Shown here piece after piece: positions 52,434 to 59,111 of a DNA stretch of 64,000 bases; the first letter of the stretch is position 1; every line of letters starts with the position of its first letter. The stretch is from Streptomyces scopuliridis RB72. GTDB taxonomy: Bacteria; Actinomycetota; Actinomycetes; Streptomycetales; Streptomycetaceae. The notes beneath the pieces were generated by a model. It saw only the letters and a program-made list of their open reading frames with translations, was not told where the DNA came from and searched no databases. The position numbers and the translations under genes were made by a program. Location of the stretch: contig NZ_JOEI01000005.1 of NCBI RefSeq assembly GCF_000718095.1, positions 248,001 through 312,000 on the forward strand. The letters run 5' to 3'.

Positions 52434-52889
52434 TCAGGCAGCGGCGCCCTTCTCGGTCTCCTTGGCGAGCCGCGCGAGCACCTCGTCGTAGATACGGCCC
52501 AGGCCCTTGGGGGCGAAGGTCCGCTCGAAGAAGCCGCCGATGCCGCCCGCGCCGTCCCAGACGGTGGTGACGACGGCCTTCGAGCTGCCCTCACCGGCCG
52601 GGGTGACGGTCCAGGTCGTGACCATGGAGGAGTTGCGGTCCTTCTCCACGAGCCGGCCGTCGCTGGGCTCGGTCACCTCCAGCAGACAGTCACGGACGCG
52701 CTTGCTGGTGGCCTGGAGCCTCCAGTGGACCAGGGTGCCCTCGCCGTCGCCGCCCTCCCGCACCTCGTACTCACTGAAGTGTCCGGGCAGAAGCTTCGCG
52801 CGGGTGTTCTCGTAGTCGGCCAGAGCATCGAACACCGTCTCCGGGTCCGCCGCGATGATTCGCTCCGTCGTGGCCTCGACCTGCGCCAT
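52434..52889 (-). CDS. SRPBCC family (START-fold) protein
   Basis: A 151-residue polyketide-cyclase/SRPBCC fold. It starts VEATTERIIAADPETVFDALADYENTRAKLLPG, the usual opening, and ends FFERTFAPKGLGRIYDEVLARLAKE. Members bind hydrophobic ligands in a deep cavity; the role here is not visible. GGAGGAAGAG before the ATG at 52889 decides the start against longer frames. It is divergent from the radical SAM gene, sharing a 137-bp gap. Confidence 0.88.
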   Translation of the reverse strand: MAQVEATTERIIAADPETVFDALADYENTRAKLLPGHFSEYEVREGGDGEGTLVHWRLQATSKRVRDCLLEVTEPSDGRLVEKDRNSSMVTTWTVTPAGEGSSKAVVTTVWDGAGGIGGFFERTFAPKGLGRIYDEVLARLAKETEKGAAA

Positions 52890-52981
52890 TTCTCTTCCTC
52901 CAGCACTCGTTTTCCGGTGGGGTGCGGCCAGCCAACCACCCTCCGGTACGCCCGCCCAAATCCTGGTTGCGGCGATCAAGG

Positions 52982-52999
52982 GAACATGTGTTCTATTCT
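52982..52999 (+). promoter_or_regulatory. LexA-type SOS box over the radical SAM gene promoter
   Basis: GAAC-ATGT-GTTC (52982-52993) fits the actinobacterial SOS core GAAC-N4-GTTC exactly. TATTCT (52994-52999), a TANNNT -10 box, follows immediately, so LexA would block the promoter. Outer bases differ from the full TCGAAC...GTTCGA form. Confidence 0.65.
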
Positions 53000-53026
53000 G
53001 TGGTCAGTGCTACCGAGGAGGCACCC

Positions 53027-54112
53027 ATGCGCTGGGACAATCTGGTCGAGAACGCCTCGACGACCGGGCAGACCGGGCCGACCGGGGACATCGCGCTCTT
53101 CGGCACGGACACCGTGACCACCCGTACCTTCGACACGCCCGAATTCCGCGGCATCACCTTCCATGAGATCCGGGCCCGTTCGATCGTGAACCGGGTGCCG
53201 GGCGCGTCCCGTATGCCGTTCGAATGGACGGTGAACCCGTACCGGGGCTGCACACACGCCTGCGTCTACTGCTTCGCCCGCAAGACCCACAGCTATCTGG
53301 ATCTCGACACGGGGCTCGGCTTCGACTCCCAGATCGTGGTCAAAATCAACGCGCCGGAGCTGGTACGCCGCCAGCTGGGCTCCCGCCAGTGGCAGGGGGC
53401 CCATATCGCGATGGGTACGAATGTCGACTGCTACCAGCGGGCGGAGGGGCGCTACCGGCTGATGCCGGGCATCATCACGGCCCTGCGCGACCACGCGAAC
53501 CCGTTCTCCATCCTCACCAAGGGCACGCTGATCCTGCGCGATCTGGAACTGCTGCGGGAGGCCGCGGCCGTCACGGAGGTGGGCGTCTCGGTCTCCGTCG
53601 GCTTTGTCGACCAGGAGCTGTGGCGCACGGTCGAACCGGGCACGCCCTCGCCCGAGCGCCGCCTCGACGTCGTACGGGCGATGAGCGACAACGGCATCGG
53701 CTGCGGGGTGCTGATGGCGCCCGTGATCCCCTTCCTGGGCGACGGCCCCGACCAGCTGCGGGCGACAGTACGCGCGATCGCCGCGGCCGGCGCCACCTCC
53801 GTGACCCCGCTCGTCCTGCATCTGCGGCCGGGCGCGCGCGAGTGGTTCATGGCCTGGCTCACGAAGCACCATCCCCATCTGGTGGCGCGGTACGAGCGGT
53901 TGTACGCGGAGGGGGCGTACGCCCCCAAGTGGTACCAGCGCCGGATCACGCGGCAGGTGCATGAACTGGCCGACGAGTTCGGCATCGGCCCCGTGAGCCG
54001 GGGCGAGGCCCGGCGGATCACCGTGCCACGGAATCCGGACCTCCCGGGCCTGCCGGTCCGCCCGGTGGCGGCGGACCCGGGGCCGGGCGCCACCCAGCTC
54101 ACGCTGCTGTAA
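53027..54112 (+). CDS. Rv2578c-family radical SAM protein
   Basis: A 361-residue radical SAM enzyme of the actinobacterial Rv2578c group, once annotated as a spore-photoproduct-lyase relative (SplB). The cluster motif is CTHACVYC (Cx3Cx2C) in NPYRGCTHACVYCFARKTH. The later region (GTNVDCYQRAEGRYRLMPGI) is typical of the family. Reaction unknown; a DNA-repair role has been suggested for its relatives. CGAGGAGG 6 nt before the ATG fixes the start. The SOS box upstream supports a damage-linked function. Confidence 0.9.
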   Translation: MRWDNLVENASTTGQTGPTGDIALFGTDTVTTRTFDTPEFRGITFHEIRARSIVNRVPGASRMPFEWTVNPYRGCTHACVYCFARKTHSYLDLDTGLGFDSQIVVKINAPELVRRQLGSRQWQGAHIAMGTNVDCYQRAEGRYRLMPGIITALRDHANPFSILTKGTLILRDLELLREAAAVTEVGVSVSVGFVDQELWRTVEPGTPSPERRLDVVRAMSDNGIGCGVLMAPVIPFLGDGPDQLRATVRAIAAAGATSVTPLVLHLRPGAREWFMAWLTKHHPHLVARYERLYAEGAYAPKWYQRRITRQVHELADEFGIGPVSRGEARRITVPRNPDLPGLPVRPVAADPGPGATQLTLL

Positions 54113-54142
54113 CGCCGCCGGTCACGGCACCCTCGCGGTCCG

Positions 54143-54172
54143 TTGTCAGTGGCGTCGGCGAGGATGGCACCC
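54143..54172 (+). promoter_or_regulatory. PafBC-type (RecA-NDp) DNA-damage promoter, leaderless
   Basis: TTGTCAGTG (54143-54151), an 8-bp spacer and GAGGAT (54160-54165, one off TANNNT) match the LexA-independent damage promoter TTGTCRGTG-N8-TANNNT. The -10 ends 7 nt before the ATG at 54173, so the message would be leaderless. Confidence 0.6.
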
Positions 54173-54574
54173 ATGACGGAACTCACCCATCTGCGCTCCC
54201 CCGCCGGTATCGCCCCGGGCAACGGCTACAGCCATGTCGTCTGGGGCACCGGCCGGTTCGTCGCGGTCTCCGGCCAGTGCGCGTTCGACGAGGCGGGCGC
54301 GATCGTGGGCGAAGGCGATCCGGCCGCCCAGGCGCGCCAGGTCTTCGAGAATCTGCGCCGCTGCCTCGCCGCGGCCGGCGCCTCGTTCGACGATGTGGTC
54401 AAGCTGACGTACTTCGTCACCGATGTCGCCCATCTCCCGGCGATACGGGAGGCGCGCGACGCGGTGATCGACACGGCGCGTCCGCCGGCGAGTTCGGCGG
54501 TCCAGGTGGCCGCGCTGTTCCGGCCCGAACTGCTGGTGGAGATAGAGGCGTTCGCGATCAGTCCCCTTTTTTGA
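54173..54574 (+). CDS. Rid family protein (RidA-like)
   Basis: A 133-residue trimeric Rid fold: GYSHVVWGTGRFVAVSGQCAFDEAGAIVGEGD, QARQVFENLRRCLAAAGASFDDVVKLTYFVTD and the end LLVEIEAFAIS. Archetypal RidA enzymes deaminate reactive enamines/imines with an Arg in the PARS-type segment; here that segment reads PPASSAVQVAAL, with Ser instead of Arg, so it is probably a non-archetypal Rid subgroup. The ATG at 54173 is set by the promoter just upstream. Confidence 0.88.
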   Translation: MTELTHLRSPAGIAPGNGYSHVVWGTGRFVAVSGQCAFDEAGAIVGEGDPAAQARQVFENLRRCLAAAGASFDDVVKLTYFVTDVAHLPAIREARDAVIDTARPPASSAVQVAALFRPELLVEIEAFAISPLF

Positions 54575-54622
54575 GGGCTCGGTTCGCCTCCGGGCGCTTT
54601 ATGCCACTGTCGACGGTCGACC

Positions 54623-54684
54623 GTGCTCGATTCCCTCGTACCTCGGGAACCTCCGCCCGCGCGGCGGAGCCGCATATCGAGCAC
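54623..54684. repeat. Nested inverted repeats between the Rid gene and the GNAT remnant
   Basis: Outer arms GTGCTCGAT (54623-54631) and ATCGAGCAC (54676-54684); inside them CTCCGCC (54651-54657) and GGCGGAG (54663-54669). In RNA this folds as a hairpin on a longer stem and may terminate the Rid transcript. Confidence 0.45.
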
Positions 54685-54779
54685 AGCCTCCCTTTCGACA
54701 GCGGCGCGCCCTTTGGCTCACTCGCCACCGGAAAGACAGCAGCCGGAACGTATCGCCCCCCAGCCCGCACTCGCGGGCC

Positions 54780-55112
54780 GGATGGGGCTGTTACGGACCG
54801 GGCCGCGACGCGGACGCGGCTGCCGGCTCCGCCGAGCTGTACGCGCTCTACGTGCTGCCGGAGCGGCTCTCCACCGGGACCGGCCGGGCGCTGCTGGACG
54901 AGCTGACCGCCCGCGCGGCCGGGGCGGGGTACCAGGACATGCGGCTCTGGGTCCTCGCGGGGAACGAGCGCGCCCGGCGCTTCTACGCGAAGGCGGGCTT
55001 CGCGCCGGACGGGGCCGCCGAGGCGTTCGAGGTGGGCGGGGTCTCCGTACCGGAAGTGCGCTACGCGAGACGGCTGAGCGCCTCGGTCGCGGCGGCGCCC
55101 AGCCTCGGGTGA
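54780..55112 (+). pseudogene. N-terminally truncated GNAT acetyltransferase remnant
   Basis: The frame carries the second half of an acetyltransferase: GRDADAAGSAELYALYVLPE, a GTGRALLDELTARAA acetyl-CoA loop and NERARRFYAKAGFAPDG. Everything before this (the first three strands, some 70 residues) is absent: upstream in-frame sequence has no GNAT similarity and no start with a ribosome-binding site. A 260-bp frame from the GTG at 54852 could be translated but lacks part of the fold. Its 3' end overlaps the HEAT gene by 52 bp. Confidence 0.65.
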
Positions 55113-55627
55113 CAGCGGGCGGCTTCCAGGGCGGGGCGCGCCCGGTCGTCGCCGAGCCGGCCCAGCCCCTCGACGCAGGCGAGCGCCACCCGCCAGTACG
55201 GTTCGTCCGGCGCCAGCAGCCGTTCCAGCGTGCTGATCAGCGCCGGTACGGACTCGGGCGCGCGCAGTTCCGTGAGCAGCCGTACGGGATGGAGCGCGTA
55301 GGCCGTGCGCAGCCCGTTGGTGGCGAGCGCGGCGGCGGCTCTGGGGGTGCGCGGGTCGCCGAGGCGTGCCAGCGCGTACGAGGCGGAGACACAGCGCTCC
55401 GGATCCCGGTGGTTGAGCAGCAGCACCAGCGTCTCGAAGGCCCGCCTGTCCCCCGCGCAGCCGAGCCGGAACGCCGCGATCTCCCGTGCCCACAGGGGCT
55501 GTTCGGGCGCGACGAGGACACCGGCCAGAGCCTCGGGATCCTCGGTGGCGATCAGCCGCTCACAGGCGTCGGAGCCCCGGGACTCGTCCCGCACCCGGTC
55601 CGCGAGCGAGCGGAAGTCCTCGTCCAT
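55061..55627 (-). CDS. HEAT-repeat protein
   Basis: A 188-residue protein made of about four or five HEAT-type helical pairs (for example RRAFETLVLLLNHRDPERCVSASYALARLGD and RVALACVEGLGRLGDDRARPALEAA). Such proteins are scaffolds or lyases in bilin and chromophore contexts; no specific role is visible. The ATG is preceded by TACGCT at 6 nt, a leaderless start. It runs into the truncated GNAT gene from the opposite side. Confidence 0.85.
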   Translation of the reverse strand: MDEDFRSLADRVRDESRGSDACERLIATEDPEALAGVLVAPEQPLWAREIAAFRLGCAGDRRAFETLVLLLNHRDPERCVSASYALARLGDPRTPRAAAALATNGLRTAYALHPVRLLTELRAPESVPALISTLERLLAPDEPYWRVALACVEGLGRLGDDRARPALEAARCHPRLGAAATEALSRLA

Positions 55628-55639
55628 CCGTCCAGCGTA
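55628..55639 (-). promoter_or_regulatory. Leaderless -10 element of the HEAT-repeat gene
   Basis: Minus-strand TACGCT (complement of 55634-55639), 6 nt before the ATG at 55627. Confidence 0.6.
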
Positions 55640-55666
55640 TCGACCCGGCGTGGCGCTGTCGGCACC

Positions 55667-55691
55667 AAGTGGCCCGCCCCACCGGCCACTT
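55667..55691. repeat. Inverted repeat in the divergent gap
   Basis: AAGTGGCC / GGCCACTT with a 9-nt loop, about 40 bp upstream of the HEAT gene start. The gap 55628-56031 (404 bp) also contains TAGCCT at 55771, the two GTACAG palindromes and a GC-rich leader, but no gene. Confidence 0.5.
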
Positions 55692-55856
55692 CACGCCTGA
55701 ACGAGCAATTCCGGCCGCCCGTGACACAGCGCACAGCGACCCAGCTATGGCGCGCTCGTTACCCGTCGGTTAGCCTCAGATGAGCGGATAACCTCCGCGG
55801 CTTTCGACGGCCTGGTGACGCAGCCGTCGTGAGTGCTGTCGGTTCAGCACGGCCAC

Positions 55857-55888
55857 GTACAGCCTGTACGGCGATGTACAGCCTGTAC
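55857..55888 (+). promoter_or_regulatory. Two identical GTACAGCCTGTAC palindromes
   Basis: 13-bp perfect palindromes at 55857-55869 and 55876-55888, 19 bp apart centre to centre, within a 19-bp direct repeat. A third partial copy (GATGTACGGC) follows. They lie 145 bp before the dehydrogenase start and look like paired operator sites. Confidence 0.6.
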
Positions 55889-56031
55889 GGCCTTCAACGG
55901 CGATGTACGGCGCGGCTCCGGAACAGAGTCCGCCGCCACACCACCGCCCCACCACCGTGACCGCACGCCTTCGCGCGCCCGGCGCTCGCCGCGCGCCCTC
56001 AGTCGTCACTCTCATCCCCTGGAGTCCCGTG

Positions 56032-57813
56032 ATGGACATCCCTCTCTCCACCATCGCCGTCGTCGGCCTCGGCACGATGGGCACCGGTATCGCCGAGATC
56101 CTCACCCGGGCCGGCCACGAGGTCATCGGTATCGACATCAGCGACGCCGCCGCGGTCCGCGCCGCCGGGGCGCTCGACGCGTCCACCGCGCGGGCCGTGG
56201 AGCGGGGCCGGATCAGCGAGGAGGAGCGGCGGACCGCGCTCGCGCGGTTCCGTACGTTCTCCGATCTGCGCGCCGCCGCCGACGCCGAGCTGGTGATCGA
56301 GGTCGTGCCGGAGTCGTACGAGACGAAGCAGCGGGTCTTCCGCGCGCTGGACACGATCGTCAGCCCCACCACGATCCTGGCGACCGGCACCAACGCGCTG
56401 TCGGTGACCCGGCTGGCCGCCGACTCCGCGCACCCCGAGCGCGTGCTCGGCCTGCACTTCTTCAACCCCGCGCCGGCGATGAAGCTGGTCGAGGTGGTCT
56501 CGTCGGTCCTCACCTCGCCGCAGGCGGTCGCGGCCGTCACGGCGCTCGCCCGGGAGCTGGGCAAGGAGCCGGTCGCGGTGGGCGACCGGCCGGGTTTCGT
56601 GGCGGACGGGCTGCTCTTCGGCTATCTCAACCAGGCCGCCGCGATGTTCGAGGCGAAGTACGCCTCCCGCGAGGACATCGACGCCGCGATGCGGCTGGGC
56701 TGCGGGCTGCCGATGGGGCCGCTCGCCCTGCTCGATCTGATCGGGGTCGACACCGCCCGTACCGTGCTGGAGGCGATGTACGCGGCGTCGCACGACCGGC
56801 TGCACGCCCCCGCGCCGGTCCTCGGCCAGCTCAGCGACGCCGGACTGACCGGCCGTAAGTCCGGGCGCGGTTTCTATACATACGAGGCGCCCGGCAGCGG
56901 CACGGTCGTGCCGGACGCGCTCACCCCGGCGGCCGGCCCGGAGGGCGGCGCCGGGCGGCCCGTCCACGCGGTGGGGGTGGCGGGCTCCGGCACGATGGCG
57001 AGCGGTATCGCGGAGGTCTTCGCCAAGGCGGGATACGACGTCGTACTCGCCGCCCGTACCCCGGAGAAGGCCGCGGGCGCCGTCTCCCGTATCGCCAAGT
57101 CGCTGGCCCGGTCGGTCGACAAGGGGCGGATGACAGCCGAGGCGCGTGCCGAGACGCTGGCGCGGATCACCCCGGCCGGTTCGCTCGACGCGCTGTCCGA
57201 GGTGGACCTCGCCGTCGAGGCGGTGGCGGAGGATCTGGAGGTCAAGCAGCGGCTGTTCGCCACGCTCGACAAGGTCTGCCGGCCGGGCGCGGTGCTGGCC
57301 ACCACGACCTCGTCCCTCCCGGTGATCGCCTGCGCCCGCGCGACCTCGCGTCCGCGGGACGTCGTCGGGATGCACTTCTTCAACCCGGCCCCGGCGATGA
57401 AGCTGGTCGAGGTGGTCCGTACGGTCCTCACCTCCGACGAGGCGGTGGCCACCGTCCACGCCGTGTCCACGGCCGTCCGCAAGCACCCGGTGAACTGCGG
57501 CGACCGCGCCGGTTTCATCGTCAACGCGCTGCTCTTCCCGTATCTGAACAACGCGATCAAGATGGTCGAGCAGCACTACGCGACGCTGGACGACATCGAC
57601 GCCGCGATGCGGCTGGGCGGCGGCTATCCGATGGGGCCCTTCGAGCTCCTCGATGTGGTCGGCCTCGATGTGTCGCTGGCCATCGAGCGGGTCCTGCACC
57701 GCGCGTTCCGGGACCCGGGCCTGGCCCCGGCGCCGCTGCTCGAACATCTGGTGGCCGCGGGCTGCCTCGGCCGCAAGACGGGCCGCGGCTTCCGCGAATA
57801 TGCCCGGCGCTGA
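56032..57813 (+). CDS. Tandem-duplicated 3-hydroxyacyl-CoA dehydrogenase
   Basis: A 593-residue protein made of two complete 3-hydroxybutyryl-CoA dehydrogenase units, residues 1-285 and 305-593. Each has its own Rossmann motif (VVGLGTMGTGIAE; GVAGSGTMASGIAE) and its own catalytic block (LHFFNPAPAMKLVEVV in unit 1, MHFFNPAPAMKLVEVV in unit 2). Single-unit enzymes are about 285 residues and dimeric, so this is a covalent dimer. It would interconvert acetoacetyl-CoA and 3-hydroxybutyryl-CoA, supplying crotonyl-CoA to the downstream reductase. GGAG 9 nt before the ATG. Confidence 0.93.
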   Translation: MDIPLSTIAVVGLGTMGTGIAEILTRAGHEVIGIDISDAAAVRAAGALDASTARAVERGRISEEERRTALARFRTFSDLRAAADAELVIEVVPESYETKQRVFRALDTIVSPTTILATGTNALSVTRLAADSAHPERVLGLHFFNPAPAMKLVEVVSSVLTSPQAVAAVTALARELGKEPVAVGDRPGFVADGLLFGYLNQAAAMFEAKYASREDIDAAMRLGCGLPMGPLALLDLIGVDTARTVLEAMYAASHDRLHAPAPVLGQLSDAGLTGRKSGRGFYTYEAPGSGTVVPDALTPAAGPEGGAGRPVHAVGVAGSGTMASGIAEVFAKAGYDVVLAARTPEKAAGAVSRIAKSLARSVDKGRMTAEARAETLARITPAGSLDALSEVDLAVEAVAEDLEVKQRLFATLDKVCRPGAVLATTTSSLPVIACARATSRPRDVVGMHFFNPAPAMKLVEVVRTVLTSDEAVATVHAVSTAVRKHPVNCGDRAGFIVNALLFPYLNNAIKMVEQHYATLDDIDAAMRLGGGYPMGPFELLDVVGLDVSLAIERVLHRAFRDPGLAPAPLLEHLVAAGCLGRKTGRGFREYARR

Positions 57814-57862
57814 CTCCGGGGGCGGGCCGCCCCCGCAGGCGCGCTCTCCTGCGCCGATGCAG

Positions 57863-57874
57863 TACGTTCACCTC
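57863..57874 (+). promoter_or_regulatory. Leaderless -10 element of the TetR gene
   Basis: TACGTT at 57863-57868, then 6 nt to the ATG at 57875. Prefers 57875 over the ATG at 57857. Confidence 0.55.
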
Positions 57875-58687
57875 ATGTCCCAGCCCGCCAAGTCCTCCCG
57901 TACGAACTCCAGGACCGACGTTCCGGAGAGTGCCGCCGGTACCCGCGCCGCCGCCCAGCGGCTCAAGATGCGCCGCGAGCTGGCGGCCGCGGCCATGGAA
58001 CTGTTCGCGACCAAGGGGTACGAGGCGACGACCGTCGACGAGATCGCCGCGGCGGCGGGGGTGGCCCGCCGTACCTTCTTCCGGCACTTCCGCTCCAAGG
58101 AAGAGGCGATCTTCCCCGACCACGACGACACACTCGTACGGGCGGAGGCGGTCCTCAACGCCGCCCCCGCCCATGAGCACCCGCTCGACACGGTCTGCCG
58201 GGGCATCAAGGAGGTCATGCGGATGTACGCGGCCTCCCCCGCGGTCTCCGTGGAGCGCTACCGGCTGACCCGCGAGGTCCCGACGCTCCGGGAGCGCGAG
58301 ATCGCCTCGGTGGCCCGCTACGAGCGGCTGTTCACCCGCTATCTGCTGGGCCACTTCGACGAGCGCGACCACACCGACGGCAATGACGACCCGCTGCTGG
58401 CCGAGGTGGCCGCCTCCGCGGTCGTCACCGCACACAACCATGTGCTGCGCCGCTGGCTGCGGGCCGGCGGCCGGGGCGATGTCGAGGCGCAGCTCGACCA
58501 TGCCTTCTCGATCGTGCGCGACACGTTCGGTACGGGCATCGGCGCGGGCCGGACCATCGGCGGCAAGCCGGAGCATGTGGCGGCCACGGCGCGTACCACC
58601 GGCGACGTGCTCGTGGCGGTGGCGCACACGGACGCTCCGCTGGACGAGGTCATGCGCACCATCAGGCAGGCGCTCAGGGACGCGTGA
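57875..58687 (+). CDS. TetR family transcriptional regulator of the ethylmalonyl-CoA cluster
   Basis: A 270-residue TetR regulator. Helix-turn-helix at residues 35-75: ELFATKGYEATTVDEIAAAAGVARRTFFRHFRSKEEAIF. The C-terminal ligand domain is longer than usual, with extra residues from about 200 (TFGTGIGAGRTIGGKPEHV) to the end. It sits between the dehydrogenase and the carboxylase/reductase gene, and palindromic sites lie on both sides, so it is the natural candidate for control of this pathway, probably sensing an acyl-CoA. Confidence 0.92.
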   Translation: MSQPAKSSRTNSRTDVPESAAGTRAAAQRLKMRRELAAAAMELFATKGYEATTVDEIAAAAGVARRTFFRHFRSKEEAIFPDHDDTLVRAEAVLNAAPAHEHPLDTVCRGIKEVMRMYAASPAVSVERYRLTREVPTLREREIASVARYERLFTRYLLGHFDERDHTDGNDDPLLAEVAASAVVTAHNHVLRRWLRAGGRGDVEAQLDHAFSIVRDTFGTGIGAGRTIGGKPEHVAATARTTGDVLVAVAHTDAPLDEVMRTIRQALRDA

Positions 58688-58709
58688 GCGCCCCCCGGTA
58701 GCGCGCCCG

Positions 58710-58738
58710 GCGCATCGGACCCGCGCGGTCCGGTGCGC
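58710..58738 (+). terminator. Terminator of the TetR gene
   Basis: GCGCATCGGACC / GGTCCGGTGCGC, 12-bp stem with one G-U pair, 5-nt loop, followed by TTTCG. Confidence 0.85.
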
Positions 58739-58805
58739 TTTCGCATTCCGCCCCCGCCTACGCCATGCGCTCGCTTGATCTCGTACGGTGATATGTGTGG
58801 CCGAT

Positions 58806-58825
58806 TGAGCGGTAAACATTGCTCA
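58806..58825. promoter_or_regulatory. TetR-type pseudo-palindrome upstream of the reductase gene
   Basis: TGAGC-N10-GCTCA, symmetric over 20 bp (7 of 10 positions paired). It lies 50 bp before the -35 box of the crotonyl-CoA carboxylase/reductase gene, a likely site for the neighbouring TetR protein. Confidence 0.45.
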
Positions 58826-58860
58826 TGCGTGCCCCGCGGGTGACAAACGAGAGAAATTGT

Positions 58861-58903
58861 TGGCACCCAGTGCCTTGTCAGCTGTCATGGGGTGCCATAC
58901 CGT
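58861..58903 (+). promoter_or_regulatory. Promoter of the ethylmalonyl-CoA operon with flanking inverted repeat
   Basis: TTGTCA (58875-58880), 17-bp spacer, TACCGT (58898-58903). The arms TGGCACCC (58861-58868) and GGGTGCCA (58890-58897) flank the -35 box. Transcription would begin near 58910, leaving a leader of about 200 nt with an 11-bp direct repeat (CGATCAGCACC at 58991 and 59012); no gene or known riboswitch is seen in this 424-bp gap. Confidence 0.6.
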
Positions 58904-59111
58904 GAAGTTGTCCGGCTGTTCCCGCAAGCCATCTCGCTTGTGCGCCAGGACGCCTGCGTCACAGGCACCTCCGCGCCCACCCGGCGCCGCCGATCAGCAC
59001 CGAGCACCGCTCGATCAGCACCCGCACCCGCCGAACCGACGGCACACCTCCACCGCACCAGCAAGCAGCCCCCTTGCATCTCGCACCCTCAGCTTCGCCG
59101 GAGGCAACACC

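Noticed and set aside
52246..52491. Small plus-strand open frame in the exporter/SRPBCC gap
   Set aside because: No ribosome-binding site or recognisable product; overlaps the SRPBCC 3' end on the other strand.
58910..59111. Possible cobalamin riboswitch in the leader before ccr, since the operon includes a B12 enzyme
   Set aside because: I could not find the B12-box pattern; only an 11-bp direct repeat is visible.
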